A DNA stretch of 64,000 nucleotides from Amaranthus tricolor (GCF_026212465.1 NC_080057.1:21844147-21908146); one strand, 5' to 3'; positions 21,525 through 32,769 are shown, counted from the first letter of the stretch. Translations and numbers: made by a program. The notes: generated by a model from the letters alone, not told the origin.

Positions 21525-22203
21525 ATGATCCAGTAGGTCGTGATTTTTCACAGTTTTCATAGCCTAATCACATCCCGTATATTCTTCCTCCTTACTTGTT
21601 TGATTGGATTGATGTGTTAGGTGATGGTAACTGTGGATTTAGAGTTATTGCCGCCACAAAGTTGGAAGGCGAGGAGGCATGGCCTCTTTTAAGACGTGCT
21701 ATGTGTATGGAAATGCAAATGAACAGAGACCAATACCTAAGTTTGTATCTATCCCAGGAGTTGTTAGACTATGCTATATTCAGAATTGGTTCACACGGCA
21801 ATGGACTGCTCCTTATATTCACTGGATGGATGCACCGATGGCATTGTACTCTGCAGCAACGTTTCTTAACATTGGCATTGCTTATTATGGTTCTGCTGAC
21901 GGTAATCCGCTGTACAACTGTTTGGTTCTTCCGTTAAGGAAAGCACCGGGCGTGCATAGTGTAAATAAAGTTATACATATATGTTGGTCGAATGAAAATC
22001 ATTTTGTTCAACTATTAATGAACGACGATTCATCCTCACTGCCGCCAGTCCATCAACGTTGGAGAGAAGCAGTTGACAATTTTTCCAAACATATAGAAAC
22101 AAATTTTACTAGTAGGATTATGCTCTGGAATAAACTATGCGGGCCACGACAACCACAACGTAATAACACCGCTGAAGATGCTGTAAATTTAGATAGTCCA
22201 TAG
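21525..22203 (+). pseudogene. OTU cysteine protease domain fused in frame to the MULE transposase
   Basis: OTU proteases are deubiquitinases. The acceptor ...attgcag at 21524 joins in phase with the donor at 21446/21447. The frame then reads DDPVGRDFSQFS, a TAG stop at 21560-21562, then ILPPYLFDWIDVLGDGNCGF, whose DGNC block holds the catalytic Cys. A frameshift near 21800 moves the rest to another frame: HWMDAPMALYSAATFL, then SNENHFVQLL with the likely catalytic His (NHFV). The end is near 22203. OTU domains are known downstream of plant MULE transposases; here splicing phase indicates they were one protein. Two breaks make it inactive as it stands. Confidence 0.8.
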
Positions 22204-22620
22204 TGTAACATGATGTGTAAATCATTATCAGTTTTAGTATAGAAATTGTAGATGGGATTCAATTTGTAGATAGTACATAGTTATACTATTGTGTACGTAA
22301 TTATTATAGAAATTGTAGATGAAATTCATTGTGTATAGTAATGCTGTAAATTAATAAAAGCATTGATGTAAACATGAATTAATAAAAGCATTGATGTAAA
22401 CATGAATTAAATTTAATGTAAAAAGCGTTGATGTAAATAAATAAATGCATTAATGTAAATTAGTTTAAATACAGACTATGAAGGGTCATGCCCCTTAAAA
22501 GCTTGCCATTCGGCGAATAAATCTTTAACATCATTAAGGTATACATCTAAAGCATGTCTTTCCCGGGGGTACATTTCCGCAACAGGAGGCAGTCTCGCCA
22601 ATGGAGCGACTCGACTCGGC
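22204..22620. other. Spacer between convergent MULE genes with short tandem repeats
   Basis: This 0.4-kb stretch separates the 3' ends of the transposase-OTU and PMD genes. From about 22349 to 22460 it holds short diverged tandem units of the type aataaaagcattgatgtaaa catga. It probably holds both polyadenylation regions. No gene was seen. Confidence 0.6.
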
Positions 22621-24541
22621 CATTAATTCAAAAACTGAAAAAAAAAAAGGAAAAAGGGTGTGAATAAGATATTAAACAGCATCTAAATAACATAACGACA
22701 TAATAGAAAACCAATAAATTCAAAAAGCTTACGTATTCCAATCTGCTTTCAGCTGGGTGGGAGCACACTCTGAACCAGTCAACGTAACTAGGATCAGCCT
22801 CTGATGGAACAGATGCCCGACGAAGTGCCTGATCACCAAGGCGGGCAATATAGGGAAACCTACTGCATGCCTCCAAATACACAAGCGGAGAAGCAAAGGT
22901 CACGGAGTAGGTACCGTGTGCCGGTCGTACAGCCTTGGCTGGTCTCAGAGAAGGGGGGGGAATAGCCTGCACAAAGCCGACCTGTCGCACTGTCCTCTCC
23001 GGCAAATACACCTCGATGATATCAAAGCAAGTGATACCCCCAATGAAGGTGGTGCGTGGGTGCTCATTCAGCAATGCCCTTGGAGTAGTCATGTACGGAG
23101 TCCATTCCACCTACATACAAGCCAAGTTAACATATAAAAATAATCTAAAATTAAAATAACATGCATAAGAAAGTGTGATGTGATGTACAATACCTGAGTT
23201 TCCGTCATGGAGTCCAGTATACTACGGCAGTCCCTCAGCCTATTGATCTCATGACCTAGCTTGGGCGTGGACCACATCTCCGCCCTAGTCTTATTAGGCA
23301 CATCTACTCGGCAAGGATGAGGACGGAAGGCGGGAAAGTACTCGTAGATCCATGTCTGGAGCAATGTCAGGCAAACCGCAATGGTCTTGTAACTAGCCCT
23401 AGATGCCATTCCCAGCTGCCGATACATGTAGGCCATGGTCACCGCTCCCCAGGCGATCTCATCCTGATCGACGTTCACAGCAAGTATCGGGTGAGGTCGC
23501 ATGCCGGTTCTGGTCTTATCCGCCAGCAGAGTAGAGCGAACAATAGCCATGTAGTAGGCTGTCGACTGGGTATCCATGGCCTGGGACACATGACACAGCT
23601 GTATCACTTCAACAACGTTGACGCAGCCGCTGGTGAATATCCCTTTTCGCCGTAGCTCGGGCATGGGCTCCCCAAACAGATTGGTAATACCGACCTGCCA
23701 CTCCCCCTCAGAAGGCTCAGCCGGTAGAGAACCTTCAATACCAATGCCCAATATGCGTTGCACGTTGTGCAACATAATCATCATCTCCCCCATGGCATGT
23801 GGAAGGTGTTCGTATCCGGCTGCCACCTCTCCACGAAGGCCGATATCAAAGCACAGTCGATGTGCTGGTGCATATTGTACGGTAGAAGGCCGAGGTGAGT
23901 AGCAGGTAGAACATCGTACAAAGCATCGGTCATATCCCGCAATCCGATGATCGCCTCCAGCGGCCTCTTCCTACTACGACATTCTAGAACCGGAGGCATA
24001 CGCTCAGAACCGTCAAAAATAAGTTTAGCTATATGCCCGCCATAGCTGGGTATCAGGCGCGTATCTGTGGGCCCCCCGGGCTGGGGCGATGTGACTAACC
24101 AGTCCGTTCCAGCGGACTGTGAGCGCCTGCTCCCCCGTGGCGGCTCATTATTGACGAGACTACGTTCGGTGCGCTCAGATGCGCCTGAAGAACTAGGGTC
24201 GGAACGTGCGAATCTCCCGTCGAACCCCCGGACAACAGTCCAGTCCACTAGGCGAACAACATCGCCTAGGTACTCACATTATCAGCATCATCATCATCAC
24301 TAGAAACCCCCCAACTACTCTGGAGGCTGCTAGCCTGGTCATCAAAAGGAGTACGCACTTGGTTCATCGTACTCGACCGTTGGGCCTCACTGTGTCTGGC
24401 AGCCTCTTCCTGCCTAGCCCTCCTAGCAGAACCCGTTACCCCCCTCTCATGAGGGTCCCCTCTGATAAGGGTAGGCCTAGAACTATTACCGCTCAACAAG
24501 TGTCCAAAAAAACCCTTTCCTTTTCCTTGATTACCAGCCAT
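22621..24541 (-). pseudogene. Plant mobile domain (PMD, MAIN/MAIL-like) gene of the MULE
   Basis: PMD proteins include the Arabidopsis nuclear proteins MAIN and MAIL1, and the domain is common in transposons; its biochemical role is unclear. Starting at the ATG at 24541 (MAGNQGKGKGFFGHLL), an acidic DDDDADN stretch ends exon-like sequence. PMD landmarks follow: HIDCALISAFVERWQPDTNTF, LLQTWIYEYFPAFRPHP and TPYMTTP. The donor at 23194 and acceptor at 23110 join in phase (TETQ/VEWTPY); a further donor lies at 22733. Two breaks are seen: a frame change near 24272, and one missing base near 23791 inside the FHMPWGEMMIML block. The gene is convergent with the transposase and its ATG lies 6 bp from a Stowaway MITE. 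Confidence 0.8.
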
Positions 24542-24547
24542 TTACTA

Positions 24548-24913
24548 CTCCCTCCGTTCCTTTTTGATCTTCCACATTACTATAACGGGTAGTTTCAAAA
24601 GTTCTTCCACTTTAGAATACTTTCTATTTTTAGAAAGTTTTTATCTCACTTTTACCCCTTAAAATCCCCATTTTCTTTTAATGTACCCATTTTCTTTTAT
24701 TTATAATTATTTTCTCTCTCATACTTCCAATACAATCATTACTTCACACTACTATTTAATTAAAATAATACCCACTACAACCTCATATTTCTAATACAAT
24801 CATTACTTTCCACTATTATATAATTAAAATAATACCCACTACCACCAAAGATTCTCTTTTTCTTAATCTTTGTGAAATACCCAAATAGGAAGAACAAATA
24901 GGAACGGAGGGAG
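24548..24913. mobile_element. Stowaway (Tc1/mariner-type) MITE nested in the MULE
   Basis: The tips ctccctccgttccttttt and (reverse of the right end) ctccctccgttcctatttg form inverted repeats, flanked by TA on both sides (24546-24547 and 24914-24915). CTCCCTCCGT with a TA duplication is the hallmark of Stowaway elements. It sits immediately upstream of the PMD start codon, between gene and promoter. Confidence 0.9.
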
Positions 24914-25039
24914 TACAATTTTTAGTAATTTAATGAACTATTATTAATAAATAAACATAATCAAACGTTACGTTAAATTAACCATATGAACAAAAGACAA
25001 TAATTAATTAGCAACAACAATATTTAACTAATCATTATC

Positions 25040-25310
25040 AACAAATATAATAATTATTATTATTAATATTATTGTAATTAATTTTCTAAATTGACAATAA
25101 TCATAATAATAATAACAATATTAACAAAAATAATAACATTAATAATAATCATAACAATAATAACACAAACAATAATAATAATCATAACACTAATAACAAA
25201 AACAATATTTAAAAATAAAATTAAAGAAAATTTTACTAACAATAACAATAACAACAACAACAACATCACCAACAAAAATAATAAAAATAATATTCAAAAG
25301 AATATTAAAA

Positions 25311-25390
<80 letters not shown>

Positions 25391-25531
25391 TAATAAAATA
25401 ATAAAATAAATATATTTAAAAAAATAAATTAAATATAATAATTAAAACAAAAATAAAAATCTAATAATAATAATAATAACAATCACAATAATAATAATAA
25501 TAATAATAATTATTATTATTATTATTATTAT

Positions 25532-25570
<39 letters not shown>

Positions 25571-25595
25571 TATTATTATTATTATTATTATTATT

Positions 25596-25626
<31 letters not shown>

Positions 25627-25639
25627 CAACAACAACAAC

Positions 25640-25678
<39 letters not shown>

Positions 25679-25680
25679 TC
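25040..25680 (+). repeat. AAT microsatellite arm (right) of the MULE
   Basis: About 640 bp of AAT/ATT units, including alternating blocks (aat runs, then tta runs, then aat again at about 25490-25680) that are themselves inverted repeats. Open frames of poly-I, poly-Y or poly-N here are repeat artefacts. It mirrors the left ATT arm. Confidence 0.9.
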
Positions 25681-25716
25681 ATAAAAAAAGGAAAAAAATT
25701 AAAAAAAAATAAAAAA

Positions 25717-25866
25717 ATAAGGAAGTCGCAGGAAAACCGCGAGCCAATCACGGTTCAGTCGCAGGAAAACCGCGGCTGGACCGCGGCTCAGTCGCACAAA
25801 ATAAAACAAAAAATACGGAAGTCGCAAAAAAAACCGCGAGCCAATCGCGGTTTTATTGCGACTTCC
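25717..25866 (+). repeat. Right subterminal GC-rich modules and a strong hairpin
   Basis: Repeated words ggaagtcgca, aaaaccgcgagccaatc and cggttcagtcgca occur several times. The last unit, 25817-25866, folds on itself. The left arm ggaagtcgc + A-run + ccgcg pairs with cgcgg + T-run + gcgacttcc around the loop agccaat, with about one mismatch or bulge over 21-22 bp. Confidence 0.8.
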
Positions 25867-26144
25867 TTAATTTATTAAAAGAAATTTAAAATAATACGAT
25901 TCGAATAAAAATTACCTCGATTAATTGTTTGCGGATTGAATTTCTTAATTTTTGCTCCAAAAATTTTATGTTGTAATTTTGTTTTTTGAGTGTGATAAAG
26001 GAGTTGTTTAGTGAGATTGGAGTATATTTAGGAAATTTTAAGTCTAGTTGCAAATTCGTAATTTTTTAAATTTTAGGGGTAAATTTGTAATTTCATTAGG
26101 AGGTGGTGATAAAATGAAAAGGATGGCGATGTTTAAAGATCGGG
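25867..26144 (-). other. MULE right terminal region, possible PMD 5' leader
   Basis: Read on the minus strand, the terminal inverted repeat is followed by about 200 bp ending ...caattaatcgag, then gtaatt, a possible splice donor (about 25915). This mirrors the left end, where a short first exon and an ATT-rich intron follow the terminus. A non-coding first exon for the PMD gene is therefore plausible, but the matching acceptor is not identified. Confidence 0.3.
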
Positions 26145-26176
26145 AAAATTAAAAGAGTATTACCAAGTCTACTGAG

Positions 26177-26891
26177 TAGGGATGGCAATTCAGTCCAAAT
26201 CCGACCCTAGTCCGACTCGATCCGAGGAAAATAATTCGATTCGAGTTCGAGGAAAAGGTTATCCGACTCCAACTCCGACTTCACGTTCCGAATCCGAGTT
26301 AGAGACGGCTTGGAGTTGGACCTTATTAAAAATCCGACACTCCGATCCGACTCCGACCCTAAAGGAAATCCGACTTTAAATTTGACTTTTAACCCAATAT
26401 TTTGTTTCCTTTAAAACTCTAGACGTGACTAATTCAAGCTCTCTCAAATACTAATTGTAATTTTCGATTTTGAAAAACTACTTGGTATTTTTTTTAGATC
26501 AATCAATCAAAATACGACAAATCAGATCAAGAGAAATAAAATACGCCAAATCAAAATGCGAGAATATTTTGTTAAATTGTAGTATTAGGAATATTTCTCA
26601 TCTTAAACTTGAATTCAAAGTACATATTTTTTTGTTAAATTGTATTTGAAAAATACATTTTGTTAACTTCGTATGCTTTAAATCATTAGTACAATATCAC
26701 AACGATAAAGTTTGATAATAATCCGACTCCGTTGGAGGTCCGAGAGTTCGAGTCGGGGCAAACTTGGAGTATGCATAATCCGACTCCGAGTGGAGGTGGA
26801 CTGAAAAAAAAAATTCGACTAAAATTCGAAGCAAAGTCGTAGTATGTATAATTCGAGTCGAGTCCGACCTATTGCCAATTTGCCATCCCTG
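26177..26891. mobile_element. hAT-type MITE, copy 1 (715 bp)
   Basis: The left tip tagggatggcaa and right tip (reversed) cagggatggcaa are inverted repeats. Flanks are ctactgag (26169-26176) and ctagtgag (26892-26899), an 8-bp duplication with one mismatch, as expected for hAT elements. The interior is rich in tccgactccgac words near both ends and AT-rich in the middle. It is homologous along its length to 32770-33462. It lacks a transposase; the 65-codon frame at 26182 is a repeat translation. Confidence 0.9.
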
Positions 26892-27008
26892 CTAGTGAGA
26901 CATTTAAAAGGTTATTTTTAATTTATTTTTCTTACAGACAGAATTACAGAAAGCAAATTTTCTTGCAACTGATATCTTCTCCAAAGTCTGGAATAATAGA
27001 GATTATCA

Positions 27009-30000
27009 ATGGCGGCTTCTTCTGATAGTTGTTCTTCGTTTTCATGTCCTCCATTTTGTTCAACCTCTTCAAAGAATCCACCATTCCCTACACTCTCCTT
27101 ACTCTCTTTACTTCTTTCATTCTTTCTCCTTTCAGTCACTCTTTTCCTTCTCTTAATCTTAAAACGTCTCAACAAAAGGGTAGAAATAGAACAACATGAC
27201 CCACAATCTCAAACCTCCATTTCAAGCCTTAAACAATCTCTTTCAAGTATTTCAAATAAAACCCAGAATTCAAATCAATTGAATTCAACCCAATTGTCTC
27301 AATCACTCCTTTTGGAGGTTTCACCATCCATTTCTAATGAATGGGTTACTCTATTTTCTCCGGTTGATACTGGGTCTCATTCGGGTTGTTCTGATGGGGA
27401 GGATGAGATTAGGGAAGGGAAGAAAAATAAGAAGAATACAAGGAAAGGGAAGAAGAATTTGGTTAATGTTGAGGAAAATAGAGAGAGTAATGAAAAATTA
27501 GTGTGTTTGTACCCATTTACATCATCTTCTAGTGCTGCTCAGAGGAAGATCAAACAACAGTATGATCAATTGGTTAAGTCTCATGAATCCAAAGAACTCA
27601 CATTTGCTCAGGTTTTGCACTCTTTATTCTGTTTATGATGTTTCATTTTGGTAAATTTTGACTTATTGTTTAAGATTTACATAATTGTATTTCCTTAATG
27701 CATATGAAGTGCCCATATGGACATTTTTGGTTTTTGGTACTAAATACTACTAATTGAGAATTATTTGTGGTGTAAATTTGTATGAAATGTGTTACTCCCA
27801 TGGGAATGGAAAATTGATCATAAAAATTTTTTTTTTTTCACAATTTTTCATTATCATCAAATCTTACATGTCCAATGGTAATGCAATTTGTTGATTGAAG
27901 TAAACAAGTATGATCATTAAACTTGTTAAAGAGATTTCCCACTAAAATTACGCCTATTTTCATTATAATTTCCACAATTTAATGCTGAGTACCAAACGAA
28001 CCGTTAGTAGGAGTAATAGCATGAGTATGATAGTTGACGGTTGAAAATCAAGATGGAAAAGAAGAATTCAAGTGGACTACTACTGAAATTGATCTGTAAG
28101 TTCATAGAGCCGATCACAATCTTTTGCGATTAAGGCTTTAGCATTGTTGTTGTTTGAGTATATAGTGTAAAATTGCGGATTTTGTCGCGATCATGGTATG
28201 TGTGATAATGGGCCTGCCAAATACCGGCTGAAATTATCCATTGAACTAGCCTAAAATGTCTATATATCGATGCGAGCTCGATAGATTTGGAAATGAATAT
28301 GACATGGCAGATATGATATGATGTGAGATAGTTTTTTCACTATGAATCGAGTATGATGACTATGATCAATGACGACAAGGGAATGCATTTTTACATTTAG
28401 ATTGAGCCTTTGAGTTTATTTAAGTGATATATATTGTGTGGTTGATTTTGTATCCACTTGATCATTCTGGTTAGTTGTTTTGTAATTGTTTAGAAATGTG
28501 AATATAAAAGGAGTTGTGGTGCTTCAAGTTGCTGTTTTGAGAGCTTGAGATTACATTTTGTGGTTGGTTGGATTGAGATTGGATATACATATTGTTAATG
28601 TTTTTATAAAAATAGCTTTCAAGGATTAGTCTTACTTTAGGGCTTTGATTGAGGGGCTTGGAGAGTTGGAGTAATGGCATGTGGAAGCCTACTATGCTAG
28701 TGATAAGTGATAACAAAGAGGTTGTTATTGATTGAACTTTTTGTAGCAAACATATCTTCATAATTAAGAAGTGTGCATAATTTAATAAACCATTTTAATA
28801 CACTCCATTATAATCCGAAACCAACGACCTAAAATATTTGGCCTCATCAAACTAAGATTACAGTCGGCTTTCTAAATTATGAGTTGCTTTAATGTTATGG
28901 TTGTGAGTTCTTACTCAGTGAATTTCGTAGCTTTGCCGCTATATTAGCGACTTAGGTGAAACTTTTATTGGGTAGAAAATTGAAGTCCAATGTGTTTGAT
29001 ACAATGCTTGTTACACAAAGAACCAATTCTATTTGCTACTCTTGTAAAGTTTGCAAAAAGAAAAGAACATCTACCTAGTTGGCTACTTAACTAAGGTTAA
29101 TTATACAAATCAAAGCTTGACATAAATTGTGCTGTTGAGGGCTCCAACACTTGATGAAATGAATAACACCATCTAGCATCATAAATATTTAATGTTACTT
29201 GAACTAAACATATCCTATTATAGGCTCAAGCTTTGATTACGTAGATTTTTTGTATGATCTTTTCTAATAAAGTAACGCGTTGTGGGACAAAACAATTGCT
29301 TCTAAGATTTCCATTTCCATTTCAGGTCTTCTACATGATTTCTTGGTTAGTTGATATTCCTTATTTTTTCCCTTTTAGTATTAATTATTCATCACTTTCA
29401 TATTGCAAAATTTGATAGACAATGCCCACGCATTGGAAACTGTTTGGATTTCTCCTCCCATGCTACTAAATTTAGGAAGATACGTTACGTAGGCAAATTC
29501 ATTGACGAAGTGAATGTGCATCTTGTTTTCCCTTCTCCCTATTTTGCGTAAAGTGTATGTTGTAAAGAGAGTTTTTAAGGTTTTTCAAATGTCTCATTTT
29601 AATGTGCTTCACTCTCACTTTGTTGCCGAAAAATACCATTCTAGTTCTAAATGGGTGGAAGCATATCACTGTATGCGTTTACTTTATAATTGTGACCATG
29701 CACGTGTTGCTCGACCGTTTGTGTCAAATAATTGCTTATTTATTTTGCCTGGCTATCTCAGCAATCTTCTTGTTCTCTCTACTTATTTTGTGATTGAATA
29801 AACTTTTGTCTTCTGTAGCTTTTGACATCTCTCGTCTAGTGATTAACTTATGACATTTACTTTACTCCGAAACAATGGGATTTTGAAAGTTGTAATCTTT
29901 ACTTATCAGTTTATCCACAGTAATAGGGTCCGTTGTCTTTTGTTGATGTGCCACAGTTTTGCACCGTTCCCAATCACCTACCACAATCTCCCTCCTATAT

Positions 30001-31712
30001 CTGGGATGGGGACTGTCTAGTTAATTAGTCGTAACAGCACACTCACAGTTGGAGCTAATACTGAAATCGGGTTTCATTAACTTAAATGTGAGTTAACATG
30101 AAAGAATAGTATTGATTAGAAAAACTGTTCACCATTATAATTCATCTTGTTCTCCTGTATTGCAGGTTGGCCAGTTTGTTAACTGCCTGGTTGAAGCTAA
30201 GAACGGGCTACAGCAGAAGTAAGATTAATGATTTGTTCTTACGAATGTTAAATGTGGACTAGTCATCTTCTCGATAAGTTTTTCTCGAAATATTCTTGAT
30301 GATACGTTGATATTACTGGTTCTTAAGTTTTCTTGTCGGATTATGATCCCTCTTAGCCCACCCTTAACCCATGAATTTTTTGTCAACTCGTAGTTTGTAA
30401 AGTGCGTAGCACTGTCACATGATTCGCTAATTTCCTTGCCAATCATGAATCGAAAAAGCGAATTATGCTCACTTTTGGGCTGTTTTAGGGTCATTTTGAG
30501 CAAATCGCGAATTTAAAAAGCGAATTATGTTACACTAGTGTGCAGTGTGTAGTTCTTTCTAGACTTCTATGAAATTCCGCCTGTTTACAAAAAATTGCCG
30601 GTCTTCTAACTCCATGCTAGTCTCCGTAAAACTATTTGCAACTTGACATGTCTTCACGGGTGCAGGTCCGAGTGTATCAAACGTAAATTTACAATAACCA
30701 AAGCTTTATTACTCAAGGCTGATAGATCTTCATTCGACCGATATCGACAGCAGGTTGGTGGTGTAATATATTCGATGCAGCATGTTTTCACTCAGATGCT
30801 TATTGACGCATTTTTTTTTTCAGATATGCAAGCTAGAACTTGAGCAGAAACGATTAGAAGAGGATGCATTTGTTTATAATTGGCTTCAACATCAGCTTAA
30901 GCTCTCGCCCGCTTACAAGAAGGTACTAAATGTCCGTCTTTATCTCTTTTCATCTTGTTAACCATGCACGCCTTAAATGTATTTTTAGTAAATTAAACAC
31001 GACTTATGTTTGCCGCGTTTTGCTACTAGTTTATAGACCACATCTCTGAAAGGGGGTCCGCTTGTATTGAGCATAACTCTGAATAGATATTCACATTACC
31101 ATGCCAAAATTTGCTACCGTAAACTCGTATTTGTGGCTTGGACAGTTGATCATGGATATGAACACTTAAAGTTTAGTGTAAGGGCACGTGCAACATTCTA
31201 GTATAATCCCTTAGTACAATAATTTGAGATGTACTCGTGCCCCGTCCATCGAATACAATCTTACGACTAATTAATATATAGCAAGGAAAATCTCAACTTT
31301 ATATTATGGTCACCTTCACTTGGTTGTGTTATGTTGCATTTTCTGGGGGTTGCACATATTCATAAATGAGACGGGTCTCGTGGTGAAATCATCTCTATTT
31401 GGCTGGCTCATGTATATTTAGTGTGTTAAAGTAATCCCTGACAATTTTAAAATGATCAATTACAAAAATGAGCTAATTATATGGACTCGTCTTACAGTGA
31501 GATGGTCAATACTGGTTGAATATTGATGGGAATTAAATTGTCTTTTCTAATTTCAGATGGTTGAACTTGGGGCTTGCATGGAGTTGAAAGCCAAGTCCAG
31601 TGAGTTGATGGAAAATCCAGACAATGAACAGAATCGCATATCGTTTGAGGATTTTCTAGCACAAGAGAAAACGGATACGTTCTGGTACAATTCTTCGCTT
31701 CAAATGTCGTAA
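27009..31712 (+). CDS. Unrecognised 332-aa protein with N-terminal membrane segment
   Basis: Five exons, all GT-AG and in phase: 27009-27611, 30166-30218, 30666-30753, 30824-30922, 31557-31712 (999 nt). Residues about 28-56 are a strong hydrophobic segment (LSLLSLLLSFFLLSVTLFLL) ending in the basic LKRLNKR, so the rest probably faces the cytosol. The middle has a lysine-rich patch (EGKKNKKNTRKGKKN). The last 130 residues are charged and look helical or coiled (ICKLELEQKRLEEDAFVYNW, MVELGACMELKAKSSELMEN), ending FWYNSSLQMS. I do not recognise the family. The strict phase across five exons and a protein-like C-terminus argue it is real; a plant-specific conserved protein is likely. Confidence 0.75.
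27730..28003. repeat. M1 MITE-like copy b, intron 1 of the 332-aa protein gene
   Basis: Starts near tttttggtactaaatac and ends near gagtaccaaacgaaccg, giving inverted tips around TTTGGTACT. It shares internal words such as tttgtggtgtaaattt and caatggtaatgcaa with the copy at 870-1185. Confidence 0.5.
28010..30165 (+). other. Rest of the large intron 1 of the 332-aa protein gene
   Basis: About 2.1 kb of AT-rich intron. Open frames at 28471-28761 and 29351-29801 are short, lack family matches that I can recognise, and are read as chance. The intron ends ctcctgtattgcag at 30165. Confidence 0.5.
31362..31515. repeat. M2 MITE-like copy, intron 4 of the 332-aa protein gene
   Basis: The left tip aaatgagacgggtctcgtgg and right tip gactcgtcttacagtgagat have the M2 pattern. 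Between them is aattttaaaatgatcaatta, which matches the internal gatcactttaaaattg words of the other copies. Confidence 0.45.
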
Positions 31713-32769
31713 ACGAGAGTAATTCTTCTTGCAATGATAGTAAAATATGGATCCCTATTCCTTCTAACACGATATTACTTGAAAATTTACAGGAAAAAAT
31801 ATTCGAAACTTAAATCGTGTTGAGGACGATCTTGCTCATACCCCTCTTTCCTTCTCGCTAACAACGGTGATCAGAATCACCCAACCGACACATTTATCGT
31901 AGGGCTGGTACCCAAGCTCTGAAGCAAGCGTCTACACTTACAGACTACAGTTTTTGGAATTTAGAGTGTAGAGTTTTATCTGATTTACAGTTTGCTTACA
32001 AGGATTTCAGCGTAGCGGATGATAATTACATGATTATCGATAAATTGTGTTTCATTTCGATGATTAAATCGATAGGTTTCGTAAATGCGATTGTGATACA
32101 TATTGCCATTGTGCATTTTTATATATGGCTAGCCTATACTAATTTCTAGAATTGTCATGTAATATCCCTTGTTGCATGAGCTGTGCATTGAAGGTTTTTA
32201 GCAAGGTTCAATAAGTTCCACAATTGGCTCTAAATGCACCAAATGAGATTATTCCTTTCATGGTATCAAAAAAGCACAACTTCTAGTACAAATTTTAAAC
32301 AGAGAACTCTCAACAAGTCTCGAACCTATCTTCAGCACTCACAAGTCATGAAGAGCACTCCAACCACCTACACTCCAAACTCCTAATAAAATGTTTCCGT
32401 GCCTTTCGTATTTAAACAAATCAGAGTTGCAATTTAGCCCATTACCTCACATTCACAAGGAGTCTAGATTTTTTTTTTCGTTAAAAGATTTTAAATAATT
32501 AAAACAGCCATCTAAGATGGTGGTTTACCATTTTAATCTTTTATTTTTTTAAAAAAATTATAGTTTGAATAAAATCGCCATCTCAAATGGGGGTTTGCTA
32601 AATAAAATAATACAAAACCGTCATTTAAGATATCAGTTTTATTAAAAAAATAAATAAATAAAATTTTACAAATTCCCAAATAATAGGGCAAAGGTTGTAT
32701 AAACTATTAGTGGTTTCCCTAAGCCCAAAGTTGACTACTAGTAGTTTTCAACTCACTACCACTTCTTAT
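31713..32769. other. 3' flank of the 332-aa protein gene
   Basis: Probable 3' untranslated region for some hundreds of bases, then AT-rich spacer. No further coding sequence was seen. It ends at the 8-bp duplication cttcttat that borders the second hAT MITE. Confidence 0.5.

Larger units (their letters stand above)
18369..26144. mobile_element. Mutator-like element (MULE) carrying transposase-OTU and plant mobile domain genes
   Basis: The left end (core catcgccatcc at 18381, then taatgaaattacgaattt and gacttaaaac) matches the right end read in reverse. There, catcgccatcc lies at 26131-26121, followed by taatgaaattacaaattt and aattacgaatttgcaa with gacttaaaat. The inverted termini span about 90 bp with indels. 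The flanks aaattaaag (left) and aaattaaaa (right) are a candidate degenerate 9-bp target duplication, but the similarity extends further, so exact tips are uncertain by about 15 bp. Inside are a plus-strand transposase-OTU frame and a convergent minus-strand PMD gene. Multiple stops and frameshifts make it non-autonomous today. Confidence 0.8.

Noticed and set aside
22916..24592. Plus-strand open frames opposite the PMD gene (22916, 23317, 23618, 24067, 24206)
   Set aside because: They are antisense shadows of the minus-strand PMD frame, which carries the recognisable conserved blocks.
25091..25751. Long open frames of poly-Ile, poly-Tyr and poly-Asn
   Set aside because: They are translations of AAT/ATT microsatellite on both strands, with no protein-like composition.
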